Positions 40,329 to 52,199 of a stretch of DNA of 64,000 nt are shown in pieces. Under the pieces are notes generated by a model. It was given only the letters and a program-made list of their open reading frames with translations, searched no databases and was not told where the DNA came from. The translations under genes and the position numbers were made by a program. The first letter of the stretch is position 1. Every line of letters starts with the position of its first letter. The stretch comes from Pseudoips prasinana (taxonomy: Eukaryota > Arthropoda > Insecta > Lepidoptera > Nolidae): contig OX621256.1 in the NCBI GenBank assembly GCA_951640165.1, positions 6,510,001 through 6,574,000 of the forward strand, written 5' to 3'.

Positions 40329-40584
40329 TGGAACGAAGTTCCTTATCGCGTGTTGTGAAAGGGGGCTAGACGGAAAAAATTCTTATGTAAAGTTGTCACG
40401 ACACTTTTTGCAGCTGTGCGGCGTGCGCATGTTTCTCTGTCTGTCTCTCTCTCTCTTATAGAAAGCAAGCCAGATATTTTCATTTCTATTTCGTATTGAA
40501 CAGTGTGGTGTCGCGATGATTATTTTTGTTGAGTGTATACAGGTTTTTTGTACATAATAAATAATAAGAAATAACTTCGTTCCA
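40329..40584. mobile_element. MITE with TGGAACGAAGTT ends (256 bp)
   Basis: 12 bp perfect inverted ends TGGAACGAAGTT (40329-40340) and its complement (40573-40584), extending imperfectly inward. Inside are 'TGTTGTGAAAGGGGGCTAG', a (TCTG/TC)n run near 40435-40456, and no coding frame. The preceding DNA (40020-40320) is unique. Confidence 0.65.
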
Positions 40585-40679
40585 TCCGGGTGTCCCTTGA
40601 CACCTCTCAAGTTTTTATGTTCAGCTATGTCCAGGCATTTAGGCGTACAATATTTGGTTATTTTCATTTTTTATACAAT

Positions 40680-40835
40680 TCATCATCACCATCATCATAT
40701 CAGCCGAATGACGTCCACTGGTGGACAAAGGCCTCCCCCAAAGATCTCCACAATTACCGGTCCCGCGCCATTCGCATCCAGCAGTTTCCAGCGACCCGCA
40801 CAAGATCGTCGGTCCATCTTGTATGGGGCCTACAC
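40680..40835 (-). repeat. RTE-like LINE 3' end, reverse, best preserved
   Basis: 'CATCATCATATCAGCCGAATG', 'CTGGTGGACAAAGGCCTCCCCC', 'AAGATCTCCACAATTACCGG', 'CGCATCCAGCAGTTTCCAGCG', 'AGATCGTCGGTCCATCTTG'. Read on the minus strand it encodes a W-T/S-D-D-L…W-M-R type ending. Confidence 0.8.
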
Positions 40836-41211
40836 ATGCTGCGACTTTCCCTCTTTATACAATTACTTTAATACAATTATTTTAGTAAAATTTACATTAA
40901 TTTAATTCATTGTCATTTAATTATTTGATCACAAAAGTTATTTCTTATTTTAAAGTCAAGTAGGTACAATCAATCACAACATCTTGTATTAAGTGCATTT
41001 ATTGTTATCGAGTTCTGTATTGAATTTGAAAATTCTGTGTCCAAGAAGAAATAGTAGAAGTATGTACTTTATTGCATAAGGAATATAAACAGAACAATAT
41101 TTTGCAATTGGCGGTCTTATCACTAAAAGCGATCTCTTCCAGGCAACCTACGTGATCAATCAATACTGGGACTAATCTTTGTACTAAAGGGTTTTATTTT
41201 CTTCTTCAGCA

Positions 41212-41525
41212 CTGTTCCGTGCTTCAGAGAGTAAGAGAGTACGTGGGACGGTGGCAAACTACATAGATTACATCCAGTCATAATGCTAGACCTCATGCTG
41301 TCTGTAATGTCTGGGTGAATATTCCAATGAGACAGGAAGTGATGAAGTACGTGTGTGCTAAAGCGGTTAATTTTTTACCACTTTTCCGTGCTTTAGAGAG
41401 TAAGAGACTATTATGTGTGACTGCGTAAACAACATAGAATACAGCCAATCATAGTGCTAGACATCATGCAGTCCGTAAAGTATGGGTTAATCTTTCAATT
41501 AGACAGGAAGTGAGAAGGTATGTTA
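41212..41525 (+). repeat. Two tandem units of about 175 bp
   Basis: Units share 'TTCCGTGCTT.AGAGAGTAAGAGA', 'ACATAGA.TACA.CCA.TCATA.TGCTAGAC', 'CATGC.GTC.GTAA' and 'AGACAGGAAGTGA'. Confidence 0.85.
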
Positions 41526-43204
41526 CTACGAGCCTGATCAAAACTATTGTATTACAAAGTTGCTCTACACTATAATTACCCAGCCCTTACACGTCAAACA
41601 CAATGCAACAACCCTTATAAAGTCCGTTACACATCTAACTTCACAGGAAAATGTGCAAAAACCCTATAAAAATAACTATTCTAACAATTGAGACCTTATC
41701 ACAATCTTATCTAAATCCCTTTACAAATCGATTGTGTCCTTTATAAAGTCAGTCACACATAAACGCGTCTATTTGTCACAATCCAGTTTAAAAAGAACTC
41801 TTTGAACAAATAATGTACTTGAGTTCACATTTCAGTTGTAAGTGGTTGATTTCATTTGACCTGCTGAAAGATGCTGGCAAAGATACGCTGGTCTCTACAA
41901 CGGTATTTATAGTGACGTTTGAGAGGTCTTTATTACTTGGATATTTACGATCGAGGAGAGCATTATGCGTCAAATAGACAACAATGGGATTGCGATGGTA
42001 ATCAAATTCGTTGATAGAAGGAGGGTGTCCAAGCTTTTATACTCTAAAATATGTTATCCTTAAAAAAATTGCGACCGTAACTATTCAAACTTACCTACAA
42101 ATACGAAGGTATTTAGTACTAGTTAGTATTAGAAAATAAAAAATATGGGAAAAGATAGAAGTGGAATCTTTTCCGTCTTAAAATTAGGAAGAAAACTGAG
42201 GAATACTTATGTATGGGGAAATGGTATTTTTTTATTTATTTTTAATAGGTTAACCAAAGGTTATTTGCACATTTAATGCAAGATTTATAAGCAAAATTTT
42301 AGAGTTTTTCGTGTAATAATCACTTATAGGCTAACACAGCATGCGTATCAAATTATCAATAATTAACTATAAAGTTGAATACCTTAGAATAATACCTATA
42401 CAATAAAAGTTTTCAAATACATTAACTAAGGTAAATCATAAAACTTATAATTAACATTAAGACCAGATTTCACAGCCCAACGGTTAAACCACTGAACTAT
42501 GTTGTACCTTTTAATAGGGTAATAGTTATATATAAGTATCTTTGAAGGTTGAGGAAATCTTTAAATACTCAAAAAAATTAACACCTAAAGCCTATTCTTC
42601 TGTTTCTTATTACAAATGATATATCAATACCACTTTTATTCCCCTAAAATAATATCATCACACCTCACAAACAAAATGTTGTAACCGTGAAAAATTACAT
42701 TCACCACATTTTTTGCGGGACGTTTCCCGATGTGCAGTCATTAAGTACTCACCCCAAACATCTCAATAGGTTGTCACTTAGCGCGGCCACGCTCGACTTA
42801 CAACAAAATGTGCTAATAATCGTTTTTGTGCTTACCCCGACGCGATACCCCATAGTTGGTTCTACATAGAATAACAAACTTTATGTGACTCTTATAAAGT
42901 ATAATTTTGATTGAAGATTTCTTTTTTATTTGAAGGGTTCTGGAAAATGAGTTTTATAATGTTTGTTTTGTATGGTGAATTGTTTTGCACGAATTTGTAA
43001 TGTTATCTAAAGTGTTTCTAATATAGTTATAGTTTATAGTTTATGGTCCTCATCGTTTATAGTTCTGACAAAAATAATCATTGATACTTTTAGAAAGCAT
43101 AAAATTTATTACAAAGGCCTCAAAAACTTTTAAGAACATTTGAATGGGATTACTTTGGGAAAAGCCTATGGAGTTTTACGTATTACCCATTATGTAATCA
43201 CACT

Positions 43205-43365
43205 GATATTATAAAGGTGAAAGTTTTTGAGTGTGTGAGTGCGTATGTTACTTCTTCGTGATTTTAATTAAATTTGATATGGAGTTAGCTGACACCCTGG
43301 ATTAACACATAGGCTATAATTTTTTAAGTTTAACGTGGGTAAAACCGCGGTGCACAAGTAGTAAT
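43205..43365 (+). repeat. Helitron-like 3' end element
   Basis: 'AAAGGTGAAAGTTTTTGAG', 'GTTACTTCTTCGTG', 'GACACCCTGGATTAACACATAGG', 'TTTAACGTGGGTAAAACCGCGG' and 'GCACAAGTAGTA' (CTAG end mutated to CAAG). Confidence 0.6.
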
Positions 43366-44619
43366 CTTTAAAGATTATTTTATTCGCCTTGATTGCCGTA
43401 AACCCTAAAATTGATACGAACAGGAATAGAGAATACAATTAAACAACAATTTCCGACTTATTCTGAAACATTTTATAATAATGCCTACAAAAACTACACT
43501 ATAAAATGAGGTGGTGATCGTTAAAACAATACATCTCCAAATTAATATTTAATGATTTTTGTATCTGTATAAGTTAAATATTAATTTAAACTAAAATTAT
43601 GACTAAATATAATATAAACAATTGAAGGTATTTGAAAGGTCGATACACATATAATGTTTTTTTTAAATTTACTCTTTAATGAAATTAAATCTTGTAGTTT
43701 TTATTGTTTTTGGAATCGTAATGTTATAAGTTATTTTGTTAGTTACGAAGTTAAGGAGTTTTATTACTTGACACTTTATTATCTACGTTTTTTTTCTACG
43801 CACGTTTGCTTTAAAAATGGTTTAAGCACACCTTTCTGATAAAGGTTTATAAAGCTAATGTGTGTTTAAAAAAAATTTGGCTTGAAGTAAGTTTGGTCCT
43901 ATAAAAGGTCCATATAATTAAAACTCGCGCTATTATAAGAGCCAGTGCTAGTAAGCTTAAATTACCAAAATAAAAGCTGTTCTACTAATTACGTTTTTAA
44001 AAGAATACCTTTTCCATACCAATTATAGCCTAAAACTCTCTTAATGGCATAAAATCTTTTTAGTTAGAAATTCTTTGCTAAAATCACTTAACCAGCAGAA
44101 AATTATAGTATTTACTAACAAATTGAAGTGTTAATTGCAACCAGTAAGAAAACCCGTAATTTTCTTCACTGAAGTAATAATTGCCGTTTCATTTACCACA
44201 AGAAAGGGTTCTAGAGCTATTAACGCGTTTTTGTCATGTCACGTCATTAGGAATTCATTTGTTTAGTGGTTCAACGTAGAACCGGGTTCAAATTTTAAAT
44301 GTAACCAAATCTTGTATTTTTTTCTTTCACAAGACTTACTAACTTTTCTATGTAATTATAGATATTTCACTGTCTAACAAAACCCAGCTCAAGTGGGCTG
44401 GGTCTCACTAAGTAGTGAGGAAATATAATAAACAACTTGATTAGTTAGTAAAGTGATTACTACTGCCACTTCAATTCAACTTTTGTAATGATTAGTGTCA
44501 TGTCAATGCGGGCGAAGTAACTGTCTCACTTACGACTTTTATAGTCATTCATTTACTCGCGTCAGAGTTATTAAAGCCAAGCAGTATGCCTCTGACACTC
44601 TGACATGGCTTATGAGTCC

Positions 44620-44831
44620 AACCTGGATCACCAGCCTTTTTTTTTTTTTTTTTTATTAGGCAGGGGGAATGCCTACGCATGCCACCCGCAAAAAGGGTCT
44701 GCGGGTGGGTATGTCGGACCCGCACCGACTAAACCTAACCTGCCGTGGACTTCTACAGGCGCCTGATAGGGGGAGCCCCGGGAACGCGGGTATGCTGCTC
44801 CGGTGCCCCCCTTAACCTGGATCACCAGCCT
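44620..44831 (-). mobile_element. Retroposon H insertion with perfect 18 bp target-site duplication
   Basis: AACCTGGATCACCAGCCT occurs at 44620-44637 and again at 44814-44831. Between them is a 176 bp insert that starts with an uninterrupted T run (poly(A) on the minus strand, preceded there by AATAA) and carries 'CGGGTGGGTATGTCGGACCCGC', 'CTAACCTGCCGTGG' and 'GGGGGAGCCCCGGGAACGCG'. These features show recent LINE-mediated retroposition. The same body is at 19405-19535. It may be the 3' end of a poly(A) LINE or a SINE. The overlapping frame 44978-44673 is not a gene. Confidence 0.9.
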
Positions 44832-45559
44832 GGGGATATTTTGCTTATACCATTTATTGAAGTCTTCAACGCACGGCCGAATTGCCTGCCTAGCATGTAA
44901 TATAAAACAAGGTACTAATAGCCAGCCAGACATGTCTATTCTTCGGTCTATAAATGACACGACGCTGAGATAAAGCACCTAGGTGCGTGAACTAAAAAGG
45001 TTTATTTTATTTTATTGGGACATAAAACAGTTACACATTAAGTATGGTTACTTAGTTAGTGTATTGCATGAAGTGGTTTTTCCTTCTTAGCTCCTTTTTA
45101 TTTTAATATAAATGATTAGCAGGTGGTTCTGACTTTAGTTACTAGGCATTAGCCGTGAAGTGATATCAAACGTCTACTGATTTTGACATGCTCGAAAAAC
45201 TACACATATGATTACAATAATAAAGGATACGTTTTTTATTTAGTTACATTAAATAAAACATATTTTTTGACGTATATACTTATAACTAGCAAAACTTGTA
45301 TGCTGCTAACATTTACTAAAACTATATAATATTATATTCGCTTTAAAACATCTCATCAGTAATGGTGTCTGACGTCTAGCTTCCGACTATAACCAATTGT
45401 AATTATTCAGTTAAGTGAATCGTGATGCTAATGATGGATTGATGTTTCTTCTTAATGTGCATAATGAAATGAAAGTTGATATTTATGTAGATTTTAATTA
45501 ATGAATGCTTATTTACAAAGATAAATAATTATGTATGCAAATCTTCATAGTCATATTTA

Positions 45560-45905
45560 ATAAAAATAATGTCCTCCTAGTCGAATTTCAGAAAGTCTCC
45601 ATGGAGACTAGCCATCTGCGCGAGACATGATAGTGCGTAAGTGTGTGCGCAAACATAGGTGAACTTTTTATTCCAGCACTCTCAGGATCCAATCTAGTAA
45701 AAAGACTGGAAAGAGGTCAGTTACAGGACCGACAGCTTTACGTGCTCTCCGAGGCACGGTGGTATAATACCGCTAACTTCCAAACTATGCGCTGATACTG
45801 AGAAATTTTCGTAACAGAAAAATGCCATAGTCACTTTTTGGCTCAAGCTGGGATTTGAACCTCATATTAGCCATTGAGCACACTATCGCTAGACTAACAA
45901 TGGGA
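45560..45905 (+). repeat. Repeat E, uninterrupted copy
   Basis: 'CCATCTGCGCGAGACATG', 'GCGCAAACATAGGTGAAC', 'GTGCTCTCCGAGGCACGG', 'AACAGAAAAATGCC', then 'CTGGGATTTGAACCTC' and 'CACTATCGCTAGACTAAC' (tRNA-like B-box complement and 5' half). Confidence 0.65.
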
Positions 45906-47762
45906 AGTCATATTTATGTATTTATTGAACCAGAATATATTTTAATTGTTTAAACTTTACCTAAACAAACAAAATATCTGTAAATTAATTTTACTTAAAG
46001 TGCTTACATTAATTTAGGTGTATTCATATAAAATTATATTGCAATCGATATTGTATATAACAATTTATTATTTAACAATTTTAAGTTTAAAAAATACTGA
46101 TATTCTCTGCACAAAAGAGATGGACAAATCCTGCCCCAAAATGTATGTGTAAACTGCTTAGCAATATATAACTGTTTAAGTACATTTTAGAAGATCTGTA
46201 TTATCAAATATAGGTTTTATGTATGTACATTCTGGGGCACAGGTGCTTAAAATTTTTGGCCATAACCTTTTACTGGATTTATGTGATATTGAAAAAAGTT
46301 ATAATGTAGATTCTGTTTGAAACTGTGTTTTACCGTAGCATGAAATTAGTCTCACATTAAAATATATTACCCAATTTATTATAATCTAAGGGCTAATAAA
46401 TATATAATACTATCGGAATAATATTATCAAACACACAATAACCAATTATGATCTATTTTATCACTAACAGAGGAAGATAAAATAACCGTTATTAAGTTCG
46501 TCAACGCCTTCTATCATAAGTTGCATAAAAGGCATTTCAAGTAAGGTGAAAACTGATGCGTATTGCAATGGTTACAGGACTTAGTTCTCAATAGAACAAA
46601 AATGGTTGATATTCTGTTTTAAAAGTACGGTAATGTAATGGGTAACTAAACACAATTTACACGGTATTAGAGACTAATCCGTGACCGATCGAGGATTATG
46701 GTCGCCCTACACCGTGTACATGTATGCAGCTGTATTAAGTACCTAAGTTACTATTATTACTGTAGGTAATAAAGTAGCAATAAACATAATTATTTAATTT
46801 TGGTACTTCATGAACCTTCTTTTAATCATATCTTATGGTACTAGTTGTGCCCGGGACTTCATCCGTTTATTTTATAATGACTCTGGAAATGTTAAATCAG
46901 AATATCTCTAATATTTTGTCTCTCATCGCAAACTTATAAAACATACACATAAATCTCTTTGTATGATGCGCACGATTATTCGTTTTGCAGACACATCATT
47001 CAGTTCAGTAATTATTTCAGTTTCAGTTGTGCAGTATGTTATCTATATAAATAAAAAGACAAGTCCTGACTGACTGACTGACTCATCAACGCCCAGCCCA
47101 AACCCTTGGACCTAGAAAGCTGAAATTTTGCACAAATGTTTGTTTTATAATGTAGACAAGGAATAAGGAAGGATTTTTCGAAATTCAACCCCTAAGGGGG
47201 TAAAACAGGGGCGCTAAGTTAGTATGAAACTTTGCCGTTTTTGAAGTTTAAGGTATAAAAATTGGTATTTGGCCTTCCAGTTAAAAATAAAAAATCACGT
47301 ATTTCAGGGTTTTTGGAAATTCCACCCCCAAGGGCGAAAAATAGGGGATGTAAGTTTGTATGGAAAATGTGACAATTCTTAAGTTAAACGCATGAAAATT
47401 GGTATTTGGCCTTTTAGTTAAAAATAAAAAATATATATTTCAGCATTTTTGGAAATTCCAGCCCCAAGAGCGTAAAATAGGGGGTGTAAGTTTGTATGAA
47501 AAATGTGTCAATTTTTAAGTTAAACGCATGAAAATTGGTATTAAGCATTTCAGTTAAAAATTAAAAATATATATTTCAGGATTTTTGGGAATTCCACCCC
47601 TTAGGGCGTAAAATAGGGCATGTAAGTTTGTATGAAAAATGCGACTTTTTTGAAGTTAAACCCATGAAAATTGGTATTTGACCTTTCAGTTAAAAATAAA
47701 AATATGTATTCCAGGATTTTTGAAAATTCCACCCCGAAGGGCATAAAATAGGTGATGTAAGT

Positions 47763-47785
47763 TTATACTGACTGACATATCAACG
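47763..47785 (+). repeat. Second Helitron start-like block inside the array
   Basis: 'ACTGACTGACATATCAACGC' followed by 'CACAGCCGGAACGGC' repeats the left-end block of 47075-47100, suggesting a tandem or nested Helitron copy. Confidence 0.55.
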
Positions 47786-48001
47786 CACAGCCGGAACGGC
47801 TGGAGTTAAAGACTTGACATTTTGACAGAAGGTACCTTTTATGACGTAGGCATCCACTAAAAAAGGTTTTTTGAAAATTCCATCCCCAAGGATGTAAAAT
47901 TGGGGATGTAAGTTTGTATAAAAAATGTGAAACGTTTAAGTTAAACGCATGAAAATTGTTATTTGGCATTTCAGTTAAAAATTTAAAATATATATTTCTG
48001 A

Positions 48002-48280
48002 ATATTTATTGCTGTGTGGTGACGGCGACAAATATCAGAATCAGAATATCATCACCCCATCTCATCCCGTGGGGGGCGTAGAAGTCGACCCGAGGGAATA
48101 TCTACCAGAGGATGGGCAGCAGCTTCCTTCTGAGTACTATGACCATCTTACTGCGATCGCCAACCCGCCTGCCAAGCGTGGCGATTATGGCATATCCCCC
48201 CAAGACGATTCTTGAGGGAGGCTTGTCCAGCAGTGGACTTATTTAGCTGTAATGATGATGATGATGATGATGATTTATTG
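48002..48280 (+). repeat. Repeat C nested in the Helitron
   Basis: Opposite orientation to the other copies: 'GTGTGGTGACGGCGACAAA', 'GGGGGGCGTAGAAGTCGACCC', 'CTGCGATCGCCAACCCGCC', 'AGGCTTGTCCAGCAGTGG' and (GAT)7 at the 3' end. A C13 run follows at about 48288. Confidence 0.85.
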
Positions 48281-48711
48281 AGAATCCCCCCCCCCCCCCC
48301 TCTAAGGGCGTAAAGTAGGGTACGTAAGTTTCTATGTAAACTGCGACTTGAAGTTAAACGCATGAAAATTGGTACTTAGAATTTCAGTTAAAAATTAAAA
48401 ATATATATTTCAGGATTTTTGGGTAGTTATTTTATTTTACTTTATTTAACTTACTGACTATACTTAAGGACAATTGATATGTATTCTTTGATTTGATTTT
48501 TGCGTGATGATATCGGGTCATTTTTGTAAATAACAGTACCAAAGTAGTTTTTCATTTATTTCTTAGTAAGGTTATTTATAGGTTAGGTTTTATTCAATTT
48601 ATATTGCTTATTTGTTTTAAAAGTTATATTTTTTAGATTAAGCTAGAAGTAAGTAGTTACATTGGTCATCATTCAAAATTGTCGCGGACAAAGTCGCGGG
48701 CACCAGCTAGT

Positions 48712-48981
48712 TTATTATAAATGCGAAAGTTTGTGAGTATGGAAGTTTGTTACTCTTTTACACAAAAACTACGGAACAGATTTTGATATAACTTTGTAGT
48801 AATATCCTACTATCCTATTATAAACGCGAAAGATTGTAAGAATGGATGGATGGATGTTTGTTTAACTCATTGAAGTGTTTACTTCCAACAAACCACTATT
48901 TTAGATTAAGCTTAAGTAATAAGTAGTTACATTGGTCATCATTCAAAATTGTCGCGGACAAAGTCGCGGGCACCAGCTAGT
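48712..48981 (+). repeat. Second Helitron-like 3' end, tandem
   Basis: The last 80 bp ('TTTTAGATTAAGCT', 'AAGTAGTTACATTGGTCATC', 'GTCGCGGACAAAGTCGCGGGC', 'ACCAGCTAG') repeat 48632-48711 almost exactly. A tail-to-tail or tandem arrangement of Helitron ends is a common product of rolling-circle read-through. Confidence 0.75.
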
Positions 48982-49019
48982 CTGTAATATGTATGTATTT
49001 AAAATTTACATATGTATGT

Positions 49020-49100
49020 ATATTAACTATCATTGCCATGGTAGAGGCTCTGTCTAGTTTGGGATGAGATGGCAGTGTGTAACTTGTCCCAAGATATTTA
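49020..49100 (+). repeat. SINE-A fragment
   Basis: 'AGGCTCTGTCTAGTTTGGGATGAGATGG' and 'AACTTGTCCCAAGATATT', a diverged 3' end. Confidence 0.6.
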
Positions 49101-49164
49101 TTTTTACTTTATAACAATACCTCAGAATGATAAATGTTCTTGTCGTTTTCATTCATAAGAGCTT

Positions 49165-49300
49165 ATTGTTCAAAGAAAGTTCTTGAGATACAGCCTGATG
49201 GCAGACGAACAGATAGACAGAGAGCGGAGTCTTAGTGTTCCGATAGGGGAAAGGGGATAATGAGGTCCCGATTTACCCTTTGGGTACGGAACTCTAAATA
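49165..49300 (-). repeat. Repeat K fragment
   Basis: 'GAGATACAGCCTGATGGCAG', 'AGCGGAGTCTTAGTG' and 'TTTACCCTTTGGGTACGGAAC', the complement of the repeat at 53355-53640. 49300-49630 has nothing else. Confidence 0.7.
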
Positions 49301-49640
49301 TATTAATAACATTTTTGATAATTTTGCGGCCCTAATTAATCCTATTCTATTTGACAATACTATTCTATTTCACTAGTATAGCTCTCTACTTCTCCACAAA
49401 AATCGGTTTCTAACTTGGTCTGATAATAACTTAACAGTACCCTAGGTAATACGATTAACATCGAGCGAGCGCGTCGATCGAGTTAGGTCGCAATTAATAA
49501 CTATTATAACTTAATCCCACACGACTCCGTCTAAACGCAGACTACAGGCTTAGCAGGGATAGAGAGGAAATTAAAATAAATGATTCAAGTTAGTTGTCAA
49601 AATACTTACGGTTAAAGATTCTTTATTTCTCTTAAGAATA

Positions 49641-49783
49641 TGTACAGACGCCAGCACATCAAGCTACCCCGATCTGTCAAATTTCCCCAATTGAAAGTGA
49701 TCCTTATGCTTTTGTGATAAAGTTGAAAATCTATAAAAGAAATTTGACAGATTGGGCTAGCTGGATGTGCTGGCGTCTGTACA
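49641..49783. mobile_element. MITE, copy 2 (143 bp)
   Basis: TGTACAGACGCCAGCACATC and its complement GATGTGCTGGCGTCTGTACA form the ends; the arms run about 44 nt with few mismatches ('CTGTCAAATTT' / 'AAATTTGACAG'). The centre is 'ATTGAAAGTGATCCTTATGC'. Same family as 38369-38509. Confidence 0.88.
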
Positions 49784-49994
49784 TTCACTTGCAGAGAAAT
49801 CAAATACTTAATATAGGACGCCAAGCGTGGGCTACTTACCAATACTAAACTTAACTACTAAACTATACAATACAAATAAACACCTAAACAATTTTACAAA
49901 TACACAAATTCCATACATCCATGCCGACTAGATTATATTTTTTTTTTGTGTTGCGGTGGGTATATATGAACGAAGCGCATACGGCGCTTACTTA

Positions 49995-50240
49995 AATTTT
50001 ATCATCATAATCAAATCAGCCAGAAGACGTCCACTGCAAGACAAAGGCCTCCACCAATCTTACTTTCGCCAACGGATTTAAAAAATTCTGATTCGATCTC
50101 GCAGGGTAACTCCGAGTATAGCCCTCCCCGTGGCTCTTTCGGTGACTACCAAGATTCATCTTGGGAGGATACGCCATATTCACTAAGCTTGGCAGACGGG
50201 TTGGCGATCGCAGTGAGATGGTCATAGTGCTGACCATTTT
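49995..50240 (-). repeat. Repeat C, rearranged copy
   Basis: 'CATAATCAAATCAGCCAGAAG', 'CTGCAAGACAAAGGCC', 'GCAGACGGGTTGGCGATCGCAG'; the rest of the repeat ('GTCCTCTGGTGGATATTCC', 'GGGTCGACTTCT') resumes at 50500-50570 after about 260 bp of other DNA (50240-50495). Confidence 0.65.
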
Positions 50241-50734
50241 ATGAATACTTATTTTATAATGACATTTTAAATCATTCGTAAGGATTTTTGTTATAATTGT
50301 ATTTCTTGACATTTCTAAGTCACCATTCATTGTCACTAAATGTAATTGTTAATAATAAGATTACAAATTTAACCTAATATCTTTGCATGACATATTTATG
50401 TCGAATATAGTGAAACTATACTACAATGCTTCCAACAACTATGTAACCTATATTCTGGAAAATAAACATTTTCATTTTAATTTTAAACAGAAGTAGCTGC
50501 TGCATGTCCTCTGGTGGATATTCCCTCGGGTCGACTTCTTTGCCCCCAACAGGATGATATGGGGTGATACTTACTACTTTGAATTCAGTTTAGTTATTAA
50601 TAGTTATTTAAGATTAATTAAATTGTTAAATAAATAGTTTATGTTAGATTATCCAAAAATAATGTAGTCACAAAGAGATAGAAAAAGGTATGCTGAGATC
50701 GAATGGGCATTTAGAAAGGATAAATAAAAGAAGA

Positions 50735-50860
50735 TTGACAAAATAAGTATATCTGGCCTGTGTGAATGGGATATCCGGAACGCGAAGACCTCGTAGAACA
50801 TTCTCTGACCAAATCGGAGACGTTCTCAAGAAAGGCCAGGGGCTCTAACGGCTAAGTCGC
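50735..50860 (+). repeat. LINE C-terminal fragment with conserved tail
   Basis: 'AAATCGGAGACGTTCTCAAGAAAGG' and 'AGGGGCTCTAACGGCTAAGTCGCC' encode and follow a '…[11 protein letters not shown]…' type end. The tail 'GGGGCTCTACCGGCTAAGTCGCCGAACATCG' recurs at 61027-61090. Confidence 0.55.
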
Positions 50861-50907
50861 CGAACATCGATATCTTAAATGGCGTTGAAATAAATGAAGG
50901 TTAAAAC

Positions 50908-51020
50908 TTAATTAATCAATCGTTAAATCGGCTTCCATGAGCACATGTGTCGTCATAATTTTTCCGGAATCGATTGTCGACGTTGAAGCCGATTTAACGA
51001 TTTATTAAGTTATTTTTAAC
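50908..51020. repeat. Inverted repeat, arms about 30 nt
   Basis: 'AAAACTTAATTAATCAATCG' and 'TTAAATCGGCTTC' face 'GAAGCCGATTTAACGATTTATTAAGTT', with a 46 nt loop that includes 'GAATCGATTGTCGACG'. Confidence 0.8.
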
Positions 51021-51309
51021 CTTTATTTATCCGGCTTAGCCGGTAGAGGAGCAGTACAGAAGTTCCCTAACCGGCTAGCATTTATGAAGAATATAATGAC
51101 AGTAAACGAGTCAAAAGAGGTGTGTAAAGATCGTGACAAATGGGAATCCGTTGTATCTGCCTACCGCTCTGGGAAACAAGCGTGAGTCTATATATGTTAG
51201 TATGTATGTACCCAGATATTACGGTCAGCTTGAACTTCGAATAATTGCGCGCCAAGCATCCTCATTAACACCGAACGCTAACGGTTAAATAAAACTTGGC
51301 TAATCATAG

Positions 51310-51945
51310 ACCATTTTGATGACACACAATTCCATGACACACAATTTCTTACCGGACACGGCAATTTTAAAAGTAAACTGTATAGTTTCAAATTAGTATC
51401 TTCACCAATCTGTCTGTGCTCAACTTCCAGTAACGAATATGAACAAACTGCTCACCACATCCTGTGGGAGTGTGATCTCTGGCAAAATCAGCGTGATATT
51501 ATGTTAAACAGCTTGCAACCAATATCTGGAGTAGTTTATTATACGGATCTTGTGGCAACAAGGAACAACTTCCGTGCGTTTAAGCGCTTTTGCCATACCT
51601 ACTATTGGAATCAAATATAACAGCTCACTTAGGACCCTTAAATTGATCCTCGGTGTTTTTGCAGCTGGCTTCTCTAGTTGCAAATCTCTCATTTTATGAG
51701 GCTATAGCCTCTTTACATCATTCTGTCTCCCGCTTTGCTCTGGAGGGAAGTGGAACTATTCATTTTCTAACTCCTCCTTTTTTGTCTTTCTGATTAAATT
51801 CGTTGCGGGATCCAAGACAGTTAAAGCGATTCCCCGGGACATGCCTGACCTTCACCGCTCAGTGTCATTTCATTGTGTGCCACTGTTGATCCTGGCTTAC
51901 AGGAGTTGCAGTGGTGGGTAAAAGGGAGGGACTAGTCCCGATAAA
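51310..51945 (+). pseudogene. LINE 3' end: C-terminal coding remnant and 3' UTR
   Basis: The frame from 51335 to 51620 ('LTGHGNFKSKLYSFKL', 'PICLCSTSSNEYEQTAHHIL', 'ECDLWQNQRD') is the Cys/His-tail that ends the ORF2 of R1/I-type insect LINEs. The 3' UTR follows with 'CAGCTCACTTAGGACCC', 'ATTAAATTCGTTGCGGGATCC' and 'CAGGAGTTGCAGTGGTGGG', ending in 'GACTAGTCCCGATAAAAAAA'. A second copy is at 59815-60315. Confidence 0.7.
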
Positions 51946-52199
51946 AAAAATCCTCATTAACACGTCTCGTATTAAAAAATAATTGCAGAAGCAATTATGG
52001 TTACGTCGGAATTTGCTCACAGCCATATTTGACCTGTGACTCCATTATTGTCTCGTTAACACTCCATTATCCGTTCTCGTGACTAATAGGCTGGTGTCAA
52101 GCTTCATTGATTGACTAGCAGTTTAATTTCTTAATTACCTCTACATTTTAATACGAAACCGTGATACTAAATATACACTTAAAACTTAAGTTAATTGGA

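Larger units (their letters stand above)
47041..48711 (+). mobile_element. LEP1-like Helitron with internal tandem array
   Basis: Starts 'TCTATATAAATAAAAAGAC', then (CTGA)n and 'TCAACGCCCAGCCCAAACCC', the usual left part of LEP1-type non-autonomous Helitrons. A run of about six diverged units of about 120 bp follows (47170-48000 and 48280-48420), each with 'AAATTCCACCCC..AGGGCG', 'GTAAGTTTGTATG', 'AAACGCATGAAAATTGGTAT'. It ends 'GTCGCGGACAAAGTCGCGGGC' and 'ACCAGCTAG', a terminal hairpin and CTAG. A repeat C is inserted at 48002-48280. No Rep/helicase frame is present. Confidence 0.8.

Noticed and set aside
42687..42869. Conserved-looking 60 aa frame with GC-rich core
   Set aside because: No family match and no repeat match. 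It could be a non-coding conserved block, but nothing in the sequence shows it.
44673..44978. 101 aa minus-strand protein
   Set aside because: Spans the retroposon H insertion, its target-site duplication and flank; the frame exists only because of the insertion.
48009..48215. 68 aa plus-strand protein
   Set aside because: Repeat C nested in the Helitron; other copies have stops in this frame.
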